From Psychrilyobacter piezotolerans (GTDB lineage Bacteria > Fusobacteriota > Fusobacteriia > Fusobacteriales > Fusobacteriaceae): DNA of 64,000 nucleotides. The notes under the pieces were generated by a model. That model was not told where the DNA came from and did no database searches. It saw only the letters and a program-made list of their open reading frames with translations. The translations under genes and the position numbers were made by a program. Shown piece after piece: positions 36,801 to 45,295 of this stretch (positions are counted from its first letter, which is position 1; every line of letters starts with the position of its first letter). The stretch is from positions 28,126 through 92,125 of the forward strand of contig NZ_QUAJ01000013.1 in the NCBI RefSeq assembly GCF_003391055.1. The letters run 5' to 3'.

Positions 36801-37316
36801 ATGAAAAAAATAGTACTGGCAGGGGGATGTTTTTGGGGTGTAGAAGCTTATTTTAAAAGGGTAAAGGGGATTTTGGCTACCAAATCAGGCTATGCCAATG
36901 GGAAAACTGAAAAGGTCAGCTACAAGGAAGTTTGTACGGGTAAAACAGGACATGTAGAGGCATGTTATTTGGAATATGATGAAAAAATATTACCATTAAG
37001 AATGGTATTAAATCATCTGTTTAGAGTGATAGACCCAACTTCAGTGAATAAACAGGGGGGAGATGTGGGAACCCAGTATAGAACCGGAGTGTATTATATG
37101 GATCTAGAGGATAGAGAAGCTATTGAGCGATATATAGAAGACCAGAGAAGCAGTTACTCCAAGCCCATAGTTGTAGAAGTGGAAAGATTGGATAAATTCT
37201 ATGATGCTGAGGAGGTGCACCAGGAGTATTTGGAAAAAAATCCAGGTGGATATTGCCATATAAATTTTTCAGTCTTGAAAGATGAGGAAAGGCAGGAACC
37301 GGTTAGGAAGAAATAA
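36801..37316 (+). CDS. msrA: Peptide methionine (S)-S-oxide reductase
   Basis: 171 residues. Repairs oxidised methionine. Catalytic GGCFWG with Cys10, plus DPTSVNKQGGDVGTQYRTGVYY, typical of MsrA. Not fused to MsrB. AGGAGGGG upstream. Confidence 0.95.
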   Translation: MKKIVLAGGCFWGVEAYFKRVKGILATKSGYANGKTEKVSYKEVCTGKTGHVEACYLEYDEKILPLRMVLNHLFRVIDPTSVNKQGGDVGTQYRTGVYYMDLEDREAIERYIEDQRSSYSKPIVVEVERLDKFYDAEEVHQEYLEKNPGGYCHINFSVLKDEERQEPVRKK

Positions 37317-37497
37317 ACTTACTTTTAGTGTTATATTTTAATTTTTATGGGGTCAACCTCATGAAATATCTTTTTTTCACTTGTCTTATAGTAGCTTAAC
37401 TGTTATAATATATAATATTTTTAATAATTAGTTATACTGAGACAAAGGAAAATTGTTATATATAAAGATAGAGAATATTAACGGTAGGAGAGGGAAA

Positions 37498-37803
37498 ATG
37501 CATTTAATAAAAAAAGAACTGATAGTAGAAAAAAAATTTATGGAGACATCTGTCCAGTATATAAAAAGAGCATTTCTAGACCAGGATGACAGAATATTTT
37601 TATATGCCACTAACAAGGGGAAAGATTTGGAAAAGATAGAACTTTCTGATTTAAGAGACAGCCTGGATGCCAGAGTGGTGAAGTTAAGTGATTCCTTTGG
37701 ATGTCACGACCTGTTTGGACATACCAATGAAGAAAAGTTAGAAAAACTTAAAGTCCCTTTTGAAATTTTAGAAAAAATTGAAAAGTTGCTGACAGAAAAA
37801 TAA
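37498..37803 (+). CDS. Small hypothetical protein
   Basis: 101 residues from the ATG at 37498 (GTAGGAGAG upstream). Charged, cytosolic, no membrane segment or known motif; a single Cys in DSFGCHDLFGH. I do not recognise a family. It lies alone between msrA and the convergent cvfB, with a terminator directly after it. Confidence 0.6.
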   Translation: MHLIKKELIVEKKFMETSVQYIKRAFLDQDDRIFLYATNKGKDLEKIELSDLRDSLDARVVKLSDSFGCHDLFGHTNEEKLEKLKVPFEILEKIEKLLTEK

Positions 37804-37814
37804 AAGTATTGAAA

Positions 37815-37848
37815 AATAGGGAAAGCTGAAATTCAGCCTTCCCTATTT
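37815..37848. terminator. Bidirectional terminator between the small hypothetical gene and cvfB
   Basis: AATAGGGAA-GCTGAA pairs with TTCAGC-TTCCCTATT, nearly perfect, with A-rich and T-rich flanks. Confidence 0.85.
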
Positions 37849-37856
37849 TATTTTTT

Positions 37857-38777
37857 CTATTTGTGGTTTTTTCCATCTTCAGTTAGTTTGAAACCATCTT
37901 CAGTTTTTTCAATAAGTCTGTTTTTTAATAATCCGCCGATAGCTCTTTTAAAAGCTTTTTTACTCAGTCCAAATTCTCTTTTGATATCTTCAGGGGAACT
38001 CTTATCGCTGATCGTTAACTTCTTGTGATAGTTAGTCTGAATGCTCTCTAAGATCATAGAGGCGTCCTTATCCATTTGTACATGAGCAAGTAATCTTGGG
38101 CTAAGATCGACTTTTCCATCTTCCCTGGTTCTGATCACACGAGCTTGTATTTCGTCTCCTACCTTGTAGTTACCAAAGAACTCGTTATTAGGGATAAGTC
38201 CGTAGTATCTATCCTCTATAGCTACAAATATACCGATCTCAGGAACTACTCTATATACTGTACCTACTACCAATTCATTTTTTTGAAGATCGAAGTTAGG
38301 TAATAGGAATTTATATACATTCATGGTAGCAGAAATTCTGCCTTTTTTATCTTCAAATAATCCTACCAGGTAAGTTTTTCCGACCTCTACTCTACACTCC
38401 TCCTGCCCCTTTGGTAAAAGCAGATCTTTAGATAATCCCCAGTCTAAAAATGCACCAAATGGAGCCAGGTCTACAACTTTTAATTTTGCCATGGTTCCAG
38501 CCACTGCGAAACTAGCCTCAAATGTAGCTATTAATCTATCTTCAGAATCTCTATATATGAATACGTCTACAACGTCTCCCTCTTGGATGTTTTTTCCCTC
38601 GATCTGATTGTTTGGAAGTAAGACATTATCGTCTGTGTTTCCAGTTTCAGCATCCAGGTAAGCACCGATAGTTGAGATGTTGTTTACAGTCAGTTTTTGT
38701 CTTTTACCCATCTTGATTACCGATTGTTTAGCTGTTGTTTCGTCCATTATTTCATTGTTCTTTGTTATTTCACTCAT
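37857..38777 (-). CDS. cvfB: CvfB/YitL-type S1 RNA-binding protein
   Basis: 306 residues from the ATG at 38777, which has AAGGAGATAAC upstream; an in-frame ATG 45 nt earlier has no ribosome site. Several S1-like OB domains (about 30-270), followed by a winged helix (about 250-306: SPEDIKREFGLSKKAFKRAIGGLLKNRLIEK). The domain order matches CvfB (conserved virulence factor B), an RNA-binding regulator in Gram-positives. The target here is unknown. Confidence 0.85.
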   Translation of the reverse strand: MSEITKNNEIMDETTAKQSVIKMGKRQKLTVNNISTIGAYLDAETGNTDDNVLLPNNQIEGKNIQEGDVVDVFIYRDSEDRLIATFEASFAVAGTMAKLKVVDLAPFGAFLDWGLSKDLLLPKGQEECRVEVGKTYLVGLFEDKKGRISATMNVYKFLLPNFDLQKNELVVGTVYRVVPEIGIFVAIEDRYYGLIPNNEFFGNYKVGDEIQARVIRTREDGKVDLSPRLLAHVQMDKDASMILESIQTNYHKKLTISDKSSPEDIKREFGLSKKAFKRAIGGLLKNRLIEKTEDGFKLTEDGKNHK

Positions 38778-38909
38778 TGTTATCTCCTTATTAAATTCAA
38801 AATACGCCGCTATATTTGCCAAATGTTACCTATTATTATACCATATATTTCATAAAATACTAAATAAACTTATTTTATATGCTATCATAGGAGATTACAC
38901 ACCTCCAAA

Positions 38910-39056
38910 GTGAAAGCGTATCAAGGGTACAAACCTTTAGAAAGATTGGAAAAGTATGAAAAATTAATAACCGATCTAGGGTATACCCATGAAGGTGAAT
39001 ATCAAATGTTAAAAGAAAAATTTCTTTTCTATTTTGATTTATTAGATGGAGGGTAA
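38910..39056 (+). CDS. Possible small ORF or gene remnant
   Basis: 48 codons from a GTG, reading VKAYQGYKPLERLEKYEK and onward to LLDGG. The composition is protein-like, but there is no Shine-Dalgarno at proper distance and the open frame extends a few codons further up without a standard start. It could be the tail of a decayed gene. Low confidence. Confidence 0.25.
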   Translation: MKAYQGYKPLERLEKYEKLITDLGYTHEGEYQMLKEKFLFYFDLLDGG

Positions 39057-39209
39057 AAAAGTATTTTGTCACAATGATTCTCAGTCATCGAAAGATGCCC
39101 TCAAATCCTCTAAAAGTATATATTTTCTTCATAAACGTTATAATTTATATCGTTTTAGTTTTAAAAGTAGAGAAAAATATGATTTTTATAAAAAAACATG
39201 AAAAAAGTG

Positions 39210-39238
39210 TTGACCATCATATATATATATGATATTAT
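39210..39238 (+). promoter_or_regulatory. tRNA operon promoter
   Basis: TTGACC (39210-39215), 17-bp spacer of alternating AT, TATTAT (39233-39238), about 15 bp before tRNA-Ser. Confidence 0.8.
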
Positions 39239-39252
39239 AATCCTTGTCGAGT

Positions 39253-39340
39253 GGTGAGATGTCCGAACTGGCTAAGGAGCCGGTCTTGAAAACCGGTGAA
39301 CCCGCAAGGGGTCTGGGTTCGAGTCCCAGTCTCATCGCCA
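39253..39340 (+). tRNA. tRNA-Ser (UGA)
   Basis: 88-nt class II tRNA. Acceptor stem GGTGAGA/TCTCATC (one G-U), long variable arm AACCCGCAAGGGGT, anticodon loop CTTGAAA with anticodon TGA, TTCGAGTC T-loop, encoded CCA at 39338-39340. Confidence 0.97.
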
Positions 39341-39345
39341 TACAC

Positions 39346-39437
39346 GGAGAATTGGGAGAGTGGTCGAATCCGCTCCCCTGCTAAGGGAGTGTACCCTTTA
39401 CCGGGTACCGAGGGTTCAAATCCCTCATTCTCCGCCA
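39346..39437 (+). tRNA. tRNA-Ser (GCU)
   Basis: 92-nt class II tRNA. Acceptor GGAGAAT/ATTCTCC, anticodon stem CTCCC/GGGAG with loop CTGCTAA (anticodon GCT), long variable arm TACCCTTTACCGGGTA, GTTCAAAT T-loop, encoded CCA at 39435-39437. Confidence 0.97.
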
Positions 39438-39447
39438 TATAAAAACA

Positions 39448-39473
39448 AAGTCGGTTGTAACCGCTTTTTTTTT
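39448..39473 (+). terminator. Probable terminator after the tRNA-Ser pair
   Basis: AAG-CGG pairs with CCG-CTT around TTGTAA (one T bulged), followed by nine T. It separates the two serine tRNAs from tRNA-Arg, although no promoter is obvious for the latter. Confidence 0.55.
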
Positions 39474-39484
39474 ACTCAATATGC

Positions 39485-39561
39485 GTACCTATAGCTCAAT
39501 TGGATAGAGCGTCTGGCTACGGACCAGAAGGTTAGGGGTTCGACTCCTCTTAGGTACGCCA
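39485..39561 (+). tRNA. tRNA-Arg (ACG)
   Basis: 77-nt tRNA. Acceptor GTACCTA/TAGGTAC, D-arm GCTC...GAGC, anticodon stem TCTGG/CCAGA with loop CTACGGA (anticodon ACG, to be edited to ICG), GTTCGACT T-loop, discriminator G, encoded CCA. Confidence 0.97.
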
Positions 39562-39570
39562 TAAAAATAG

Positions 39571-39599
39571 TTGACATTATATCTTTTTTGTGATATTAT
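39571..39599 (+). promoter_or_regulatory. infC operon promoter
   Basis: TTGACA (39571-39576), 17-bp spacer, TATTAT (39594-39599), giving a leader of about 220 nt before infC. Confidence 0.85.
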
Positions 39600-39604
39600 G
39601 CTAT

Positions 39605-39813
39605 GTAGAATAAAAATTTAATATATAAGAAAAAGAAGAGACACCCGTTTCTCACCTTATCATCACTAAACCAAAAGTTTAGATCTTAGGATCATGTTAG
39701 ATGCATCAGGTTACGAATTAAAAATGTAAAGAATTTACAGGTTAAATGAAAATTTGATTTGAGAAATAACTTTTACAGGGTGTGTTATCATATCCTGTTT
39801 TTTTTATATAATT
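39605..39813 (+). promoter_or_regulatory. Structured infC-rpmI-rplT leader with terminator
   Basis: Long non-coding 5' leader. Hairpin CTAAAC/GTTTAG (39666-39682). An intrinsic terminator ACAGGGT/ATCCTGT plus eight T (39775-39805) ends just before the infC Shine-Dalgarno. A second ACAGG at 39737-39741 could compete for the CCTGT arm. This resembles the L20-autoregulated leaders of Firmicutes; the ligand is inferred. Confidence 0.65.
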
Positions 39814-39828
39814 TTGGAGGTGTCTATT

Positions 39829-40335
39829 ATTTCTAACAAAACTAGAATCAATGAAAGAATTAGAGCTAGAGAAGTAAGGGTAATATCGGATGATGGAGAG
39901 CAATTGGGAGTAATGACTTCGAGAGAAGCATTAAGCATCGCAGTAGAAAAAAAGCTTGATTTAGTAGAAGTTTCGCCTACGGCTGTTCCGCCTGTATGTA
40001 AGATTATGGATTACGGAAAGTATAAGTATGAGCAGGCTAGAAAAGCTAAGGAAGCTAAGAAAAATCAAAAGCAAGTTGTAATTAAAGAAATTAAGTTTAA
40101 AGCTAGAATAGATGTACATGATTTTGAAACTAAAATAGGACATATTAGAAAATTCATTGAAAAAGATCATAAAGTGAAAGCTAGTCTTATGTTATTTGGT
40201 AGAGAGAGAATGCATGCTGCACTGGGAATAAAAAAACTTGATGAAGTAGCTGAAATTTTTAAAGATGAAGCTATTATTGATAAAAAATATGGTGGACCGC
40301 AAAAGTTTATCATATTATCACCGTTAAAAAAATAA
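39829..40335 (+). CDS. infC: Translation initiation factor IF-3, AUU start
   Basis: About 168 residues. There is no ATG, GTG or TTG at a usable distance from GGAGG (39816-39820). ATT ATT follows, and the rare AUU start typical of infC is the best reading (39829, or 39826). N-terminal TRINERIRAREVRVI, and C-terminal IKFKARIDVHDFETKIGHIRKFI, are IF-3 signatures. AUU starts let IF-3 repress its own translation. First gene of infC-rpmI-rplT. Confidence 0.93.
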   Translation: MSNKTRINERIRAREVRVISDDGEQLGVMTSREALSIAVEKKLDLVEVSPTAVPPVCKIMDYGKYKYEQARKAKEAKKNQKQVVIKEIKFKARIDVHDFETKIGHIRKFIEKDHKVKASLMLFGRERMHAALGIKKLDEVAEIFKDEAIIDKKYGGPQKFIILSPLKK

Positions 40336-40363
40336 ACATAAAATTGAAAGGAGGATATTTATT

Positions 40364-40573
40364 ATGCCTAAGATGAAAACTCACAAGGGAACTGCTAAGA
40401 GAGTAAAAGTAACTGGAACAGGGAAATATATCACGAAGAAATCAGGAATGAGTCATATCTTAACTAAGAAAAAGACTAAAAGAAAGAGATCTTTAAACAA
40501 AGATATGGTATTACCTAAAGGTGCTGCTAGAATGATGGTAAGATTATTACCTACAGGTAAAGTTGGAAGATAA
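40364..40573 (+). CDS. rpmI: 50S ribosomal protein L35
   Basis: 69 residues, highly basic, starting MPKMKTHKGTAKRVKVTGTGK, the L35 signature. AAGGAGG upstream. Standard position between infC and rplT. Length is a few residues above average. Confidence 0.97.
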   Translation: MPKMKTHKGTAKRVKVTGTGKYITKKSGMSHILTKKKTKRKRSLNKDMVLPKGAARMMVRLLPTGKVGR

Positions 40574-40626
40574 TTATAATCTTTAAATAGATGTTAAGCA
40601 AATTTTTGAGATAGGAGGAACAAGCA

Positions 40627-40980
40627 ATGTCAAGAGTAAAAACTGGTGTTATTAGAAGAAAAAGACATAAGAAAATATTAAAAAGAGCTAAAGGATTCAG
40701 AGGTGCATCTGGAGATGTATTCAAGCAAGCTAACCAAGCTGTAATGAGAGCAGAAGCTTTCTCTACAAGAGATAGAAAAGTTAGAAAGAGAAAAATGAGA
40801 CAATTATGGATCATAAGAATAAACGCTGCTGCAAGATTAAACGAAGTAACTTATTCTAAATTCATGAATGGATTAAAGAAAGCTGGAATTGTTTTAGATA
40901 GAAAAGTCTTAGCTGACTTAGCTGTAAACAATGCAGCAGAATTTGCTAAATTAGCAGAAACTGCAAAAGCAGCATTATAA
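40627..40980 (+). CDS. rplT: 50S ribosomal protein L20
   Basis: 117 residues, basic, [19 protein letters not shown] and [13 protein letters not shown] are L20 hallmarks. L20 binds 23S rRNA early in assembly and, in Firmicutes, the leader of its own operon. Last gene of the operon. Confidence 0.98.
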   Translation: MSRVKTGVIRRKRHKKILKRAKGFRGASGDVFKQANQAVMRAEAFSTRDRKVRKRKMRQLWIIRINAAARLNEVTYSKFMNGLKKAGIVLDRKVLADLAVNNAAEFAKLAETAKAAL

Positions 40981-40987
40981 GAAATAT

Positions 40988-41020
40988 AAAAGGTTACTCA
41001 ATTGAGTAACCTTTTTTTTT
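40988..41020. terminator. Terminator between rplT and the convergent MerR gene
   Basis: AAAGGTTACTC-AATT-GAGTAACCTTT with nine or ten T, a near-perfect palindrome. Confidence 0.9.
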
Positions 41021-41028
41021 AAAAATTA

Positions 41029-41835
41029 TTAATCTTCTTTTACTTTGATCAGAATCTCATTTAAATAATCATTTGGAGAATTTATGATATAAAAATCAGA
41101 AATAGATCGACCAAACATAATATTTTCAAATTCCAGGCCATGTTCTTTGGAATATTTTTTTATCTTTTTCATACCAATATCGTGATGTGTTGTAGGAGAA
41201 CCGCGATAAATAAGGGAAAGATATAGTCCTTCCTCTCTAAAATAAGAATTTTCTGATTCTTGAGACTCGGAGATTTCTTGAATTACGGCATAACAGAGAT
41301 ATTCTAGATTAGGAAGATTGGGAAGCTCTGATAGAACATAAATTTGACTCTCTACATCTTGTGTTTTTTTGGATAATTTAACACCTTCAGTATACAGTTG
41401 AAAAAAGTCGAAGGAATCTGAAGGTTCAAAATTCAGACACTCAAATTTTTGATACGGCAGCCGAATTAATTTTATATCAAATTGACTGGTTAATTGAGGA
41501 ATCTCACTGAAATTATTTATCTGTTGTTTTATTTTATCTATAAGTTCCTCCTTTTCTTTAATACGATCTTCTAATTTTTTAGAGGTTTCAATCAATTGAT
41601 CTAATAAATCCCAGTGACTATTTATATTTTTCATTTTTTTAAGGGGAACTTCCATAGATTTTAGAAGACGGATTATATACCCTTTTTTTATATGGTGTTC
41701 GTCATAGTATCGGTAACCTGTAATGGGGTCTTTATATGCAGGGATGAGAAGTTTTTTTTTCTCATAGTACCTCAATGTTTTAGTGGTGACATTTAATATC
41801 TTAGCGAACTGACCTATGGTTAAAAATTTTTTCAT
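41029..41835 (-). CDS. MerR-family regulator with GyrI-like effector domain (copy B)
   Basis: 268 residues. Winged-helix MerR DNA-binding domain (TIGQFAKILNVTTKTLRYYEKKKLLIPAYKDPITGYRYYDEHH), coiled-coil dimer helix (about 85-115), then a GyrI/BmrR-like ligand-binding domain (about 120-268). BmrR relatives sense cationic drugs and activate efflux genes. Lies 60 bp downstream of a close paralogue in the same direction. Confidence 0.85.
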   Translation of the reverse strand: MKKFLTIGQFAKILNVTTKTLRYYEKKKLLIPAYKDPITGYRYYDEHHIKKGYIIRLLKSMEVPLKKMKNINSHWDLLDQLIETSKKLEDRIKEKEELIDKIKQQINNFSEIPQLTSQFDIKLIRLPYQKFECLNFEPSDSFDFFQLYTEGVKLSKKTQDVESQIYVLSELPNLPNLEYLCYAVIQEISESQESENSYFREEGLYLSLIYRGSPTTHHDIGMKKIKKYSKEHGLEFENIMFGRSISDFYIINSPNDYLNEILIKVKED

Positions 41836-41895
41836 TTTTTACTCCTTGTATATTCTTAGAAGATCAACTAAACTCATAGACTCCTTCTTTTTAGT

Positions 41896-42696
41896 TTATT
41901 TGATCTTTATTAATATTTCTGTAAGATAATCTGACTTTAAACTAGCGGTAGCAGGACCCAATAAAAATCTGGTATAGACAAGATTATCAAAGACTAGATT
42001 GTTTTTTTCTAGATATTTTTTTACTCTCTTTATGGCTGTCTCATGGAAGAAGGAAGGGTTCCCTTTATACATCAAAGAAACATAAGGTCCTTCAGGTGCC
42101 CAATGTTCATCTTCGGCATCTTTTTCGAATGGTATTTCTAACATTAGTCCGTAACAATTGAAATCGCCTTTCACTAAGGTATCTTCCTGCATTAACATTA
42201 ATATATTAGGTTGTATTTCGTCGGTCATCTGTCTCAATTTTAATCCGATTTCATATAATTTTATTTCGTCCACAAAATCTACTGGTTTAATTTCAATTTT
42301 GTTAAACTTCTTTAGAGGCAGTTCCACTACTTTTATTTGAAAATTAGTTTCAGTCTTTAGAGCATTTTGTAAATGACCTATAGAGTGATCTATCTCGTTT
42401 TTCTTCTTTTTTAAACCTTCGATCTCGGCTTTTATTTCATTGTGTTTAAAAGTTAACCTGTCTATAAGGTTGTTATTCTTCTTGATTTTTCTAATTTCCT
42501 CTAAGGAAAAACCTAACTTTTTTAGAAGATGGATTATATGCAATTCTTTGATATGGTGATTTTCATAATAGCGGTATCTTGTGATTGGATTTTTAAATGA
42601 TGGTATCAAAAGTCCTTCATTTTCGTAATGCCTCAATGTTTTAGTAGAAATTTCCAGTATTTCTGCTAACTTACCGATAGTTAAAAATTTTTCCAT
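41896..42696 (-). CDS. MerR-family regulator with GyrI-like effector domain (copy A)
   Basis: 266 residues, same architecture as the adjacent gene: TIGKLAEILEISTKTLRHYENEGLLIPSFKNPITRYRYYENHH, coiled coil with a KKKKNEID stretch, GyrI-like domain ending in DYLTEILIKIK. The DNA-binding halves are similar and the effector halves diverge, suggesting duplication then ligand specialisation. GGAGGAG precedes the ATG. No efflux pump is adjacent. Confidence 0.85.
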   Translation of the reverse strand: MEKFLTIGKLAEILEISTKTLRHYENEGLLIPSFKNPITRYRYYENHHIKELHIIHLLKKLGFSLEEIRKIKKNNNLIDRLTFKHNEIKAEIEGLKKKKNEIDHSIGHLQNALKTETNFQIKVVELPLKKFNKIEIKPVDFVDEIKLYEIGLKLRQMTDEIQPNILMLMQEDTLVKGDFNCYGLMLEIPFEKDAEDEHWAPEGPYVSLMYKGNPSFFHETAIKRVKKYLEKNNLVFDNLVYTRFLLGPATASLKSDYLTEILIKIK

Positions 42697-43111
42697 AACT
42701 CCTCCAAATAATTATATATATATATATAAATACATTAAAATTTTAGTGTGAATACATTTTTTTAATCTTGTTGTACTAAAATCAGTTCATAAAAAAATCT
42801 TGAACCTTCCCCCTAGGGAAAAGTTTATCATAAAAGTAGGTAAAAATGAATTTAAATTTCTTTCTTAATTATTTGCTCGCCTATGGTGGGGAAATTTCTC
42901 AAAAATTATAAAATAGATGAAATTTAATTATTAATATATATGATGCATATGATATATTGAAAAAAAATATATAGGCGGTATGGTGTGATGAAAATAGGTC
43001 TAAAGATAGATTTATGTGGAAAAATCGAGTATATATGGTTTAAATCAACAATTTTATTTCAACGACATAAAAAAAATTAAATTTTCATTAGAAAACATGT
43101 ATAAATGTTAG
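42697..43111. other. AT-rich intergenic region between MerR gene and glmS leader
   Basis: About 415 bp without a convincing ORF. It holds a TATATATA tract (42714-42730), a short hairpin TTCCC-CCTA-GGGAA near 42810 and several poly-A/T stretches. No further structure recognised. Confidence 0.4.
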
Positions 43112-43139
43112 TTGACATAGGTTCTATATTTCCTATACA
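43112..43139 (+). promoter_or_regulatory. glmS promoter
   Basis: TTGACA (43112-43117), 16-bp spacer, TATACA (43134-43139), about 40 bp before the ribozyme. Confidence 0.75.
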
Positions 43140-43177
43140 ATAGTTAGTAGGGAAACTAAAAGAAAGTAAAAAAAATA

Positions 43178-43331
43178 AGCGCCTGAACTTCTGAATGAAT
43201 TCTCAACCTTGAATAAGGTGTGAAATCAGAAGTTGACGAGGGCTAGGGAAAATCGAAAATCGGCGGGTACCCTAGAGGTTGTCACAACCTAAAGAAGGAA
43301 CAAAAATAATCGGTGACGATTATTACAAAAA
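43178..43331 (+). ncRNA. glmS ribozyme (glucosamine-6-phosphate riboswitch)
   Basis: Conserved core text is present: AGCGCCTGAAC at the cleavage site (predicted between A43178 and G43179), GACGAGGG, AAAATCGAAAATCGGCGGG, and the 3' P4 hairpin AATAATCG-GTGA-CGATTATT. Glucosamine-6-phosphate acts as the cofactor for self-cleavage, which destabilises the glmS mRNA. It sits 5' of glmS as expected. Confidence 0.93.
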
Positions 43332-43424
43332 TCTTCTAGTGGCTATTTTCTTTTAAAATATAACCCTTTAGATCTATGGATCTAAAAGAACATTTGAAAT
43401 CAAATATTTTAGGAGGCAGTAAAA

Positions 43425-45251
43425 ATGTGTGGAATTGTAGGGTACATAGGAAACAAAGAAACGAAGGAAGTCTTATACAGCGGGTTATCAAAATTAGAAT
43501 ACAGAGGGTATGATTCGGCTGGTATCTCAATTTTAAGTGATGACGGACTCATGAAAACGTTTAAATCAGTGGGTAAGTTAGCAAATTTAGGTGGAATAAT
43601 AAAAGACAGTGAGATCCTGGGTCATGTAGGAATAGGACATACTAGATGGGCTACTCATGGAGTGCCTAGTACTAGAAACTCCCATCCTCATAATTCACAG
43701 GATAATAAACTATCCCTTGTACATAACGGGATAATAGAAAATTATGCAGAATTAAGGGAAGGATTAAAAAATAAAGGATATAAATTTTTATCTGACACCG
43801 ATACTGAGGTTATTGTCCACTTGTTAGCGGATAATTATACTGGGGATCTAGTGGAGTCGGTATTTAAGATATTGCCGATTTTAGATGGAGCCTATGCAAT
43901 AGGAGTAATTTCATCGGAAGAGCCGGATGTTTTGGTAACTGCAAGAAAGGGGTCGCCATTAGTCATAGGGTTGGGGACAGATGAAAAATATATAGCATCA
44001 GATGTACCGGCAATCCTGGAATATACCGACAGAGTAATCTTTTTAGAAGATGGTGATGTAGCGCTATTAAAAAAAGATGAAATAAAGATATGGGATTTGG
44101 AAAGAAATGAAAAAACAACAGAGGAAACAAAGATAGAGTGGTCGTTAGAAGCAGCTGAAAAGGGCGGATATGAGCACTTCACCCTGAAAGAGATCCACGA
44201 GCAGCCAGCGGTAATTTCAGAAACTTTGAAGGGGAAAATAAAGGGTGATAGTGCCATCATAGATGAGATCACATTGACAGAGGAAGAATTAAAGAATATA
44301 ACCAAGATTCATATGGTAGCCTGCGGAACATCTTATCATGCAGCTCTGGTAGGGAAATATATGATAGAGCAGGAGTTAAGAATACCAGTGGAAGTGGAGG
44401 TAGCATCTGAATTTAGATATAAAAATCCGATAATTGCAAAGACAGACCTGGTGATATTAATATCTCAATCAGGAGAAACGGCAGATACACTGGCGGGGCT
44501 GAGAGAGGCTAAAAAAAGTGGAGCCAAGGCAATTGGAATAATAAATGTAATGGGAAGTACTATATCCAGGGAAGCGGATGGAACAGTGTATACCAATGCA
44601 GGTTTAGAGATAGGAGTGGCTTCTACTAAGGCATTTGTATCACAACTGGTAGCACTGTATATTCTGACTTTATATCTAGGTGAGAAGAAAGATATATTAG
44701 GTGTAGAAAGAAGAAGATATATAATTGAAAATTTAAGAAAATTACCGAATATTGTAGATAAAATATTAGAGATAGAAGATGATATAAAGGAAAAAGCATC
44801 AATATTAGATGGTGTGGTATCCAGTATATTCATAGGCAGAAATATAAATACTGCAATAGCTTATGAGGGAGCTTTGAAGTTGAAGGAAATCTCGTATATC
44901 CATGCAGAGGGTTACCAGTCAGGGGAACTAAAGCATGGTCCAATAGCACTTATAAACGAAGAATGTCCATTGATAGCAATAGCTACTAAAAGTGACACAT
45001 ACGATAAGGTGAAATCCAATATAGAGGAAGTAAGGGCCAGAGGTGGAAAAGTATTGACGGTAGCCACAGTAGGAGATGTAGAAATAGCAGAAATATCAGA
45101 TGAAGTTATCTATATACCAGAGATAGATGAGTTATTTTCACCGGTAATAAATGTTATACCGCTGCAGATATTATCATATTATGCTGCTGTGAATAGGGGT
45201 GTAGATGTAGATAAACCTAGAAATTTAGCTAAATCTGTGACTGTAGAATAA
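43425..45251 (+). CDS. glmS: Glutamine-fructose-6-phosphate transaminase (isomerizing)
   Basis: 608 residues. Makes glucosamine-6-phosphate for peptidoglycan and LPS. N-terminal class II glutaminase with nucleophile Cys2 (MCGIVGYIG), two SIS sugar-isomerase domains (from about 285 and 455; ISQSGETADTLAGLR), C-terminal PRNLAKSVTVE. AGGAGG upstream. Controlled by the ribozyme in its leader. Confidence 0.98.
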   Translation: MCGIVGYIGNKETKEVLYSGLSKLEYRGYDSAGISILSDDGLMKTFKSVGKLANLGGIIKDSEILGHVGIGHTRWATHGVPSTRNSHPHNSQDNKLSLVHNGIIENYAELREGLKNKGYKFLSDTDTEVIVHLLADNYTGDLVESVFKILPILDGAYAIGVISSEEPDVLVTARKGSPLVIGLGTDEKYIASDVPAILEYTDRVIFLEDGDVALLKKDEIKIWDLERNEKTTEETKIEWSLEAAEKGGYEHFTLKEIHEQPAVISETLKGKIKGDSAIIDEITLTEEELKNITKIHMVACGTSYHAALVGKYMIEQELRIPVEVEVASEFRYKNPIIAKTDLVILISQSGETADTLAGLREAKKSGAKAIGIINVMGSTISREADGTVYTNAGLEIGVASTKAFVSQLVALYILTLYLGEKKDILGVERRRYIIENLRKLPNIVDKILEIEDDIKEKASILDGVVSSIFIGRNINTAIAYEGALKLKEISYIHAEGYQSGELKHGPIALINEECPLIAIATKSDTYDKVKSNIEEVRARGGKVLTVATVGDVEIAEISDEVIYIPEIDELFSPVINVIPLQILSYYAAVNRGVDVDKPRNLAKSVTVE

Positions 45252-45295
45252 GGAGTTGTGATACTTTTTTTTAGAATCAGGGGGGAGAGAGAGAG

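Noticed and set aside
39235..39438. Minus-strand ORF with a GDETGTRTQT-type sequence across the tRNA-Ser genes
   Set aside because: A well-known false translation of tRNA genes; both tRNAs fold perfectly on the plus strand.
43178..43331. glmS leader as a T-box or other riboswitch
   Set aside because: The ribozyme core motifs match exactly and no T-box sequence is present.
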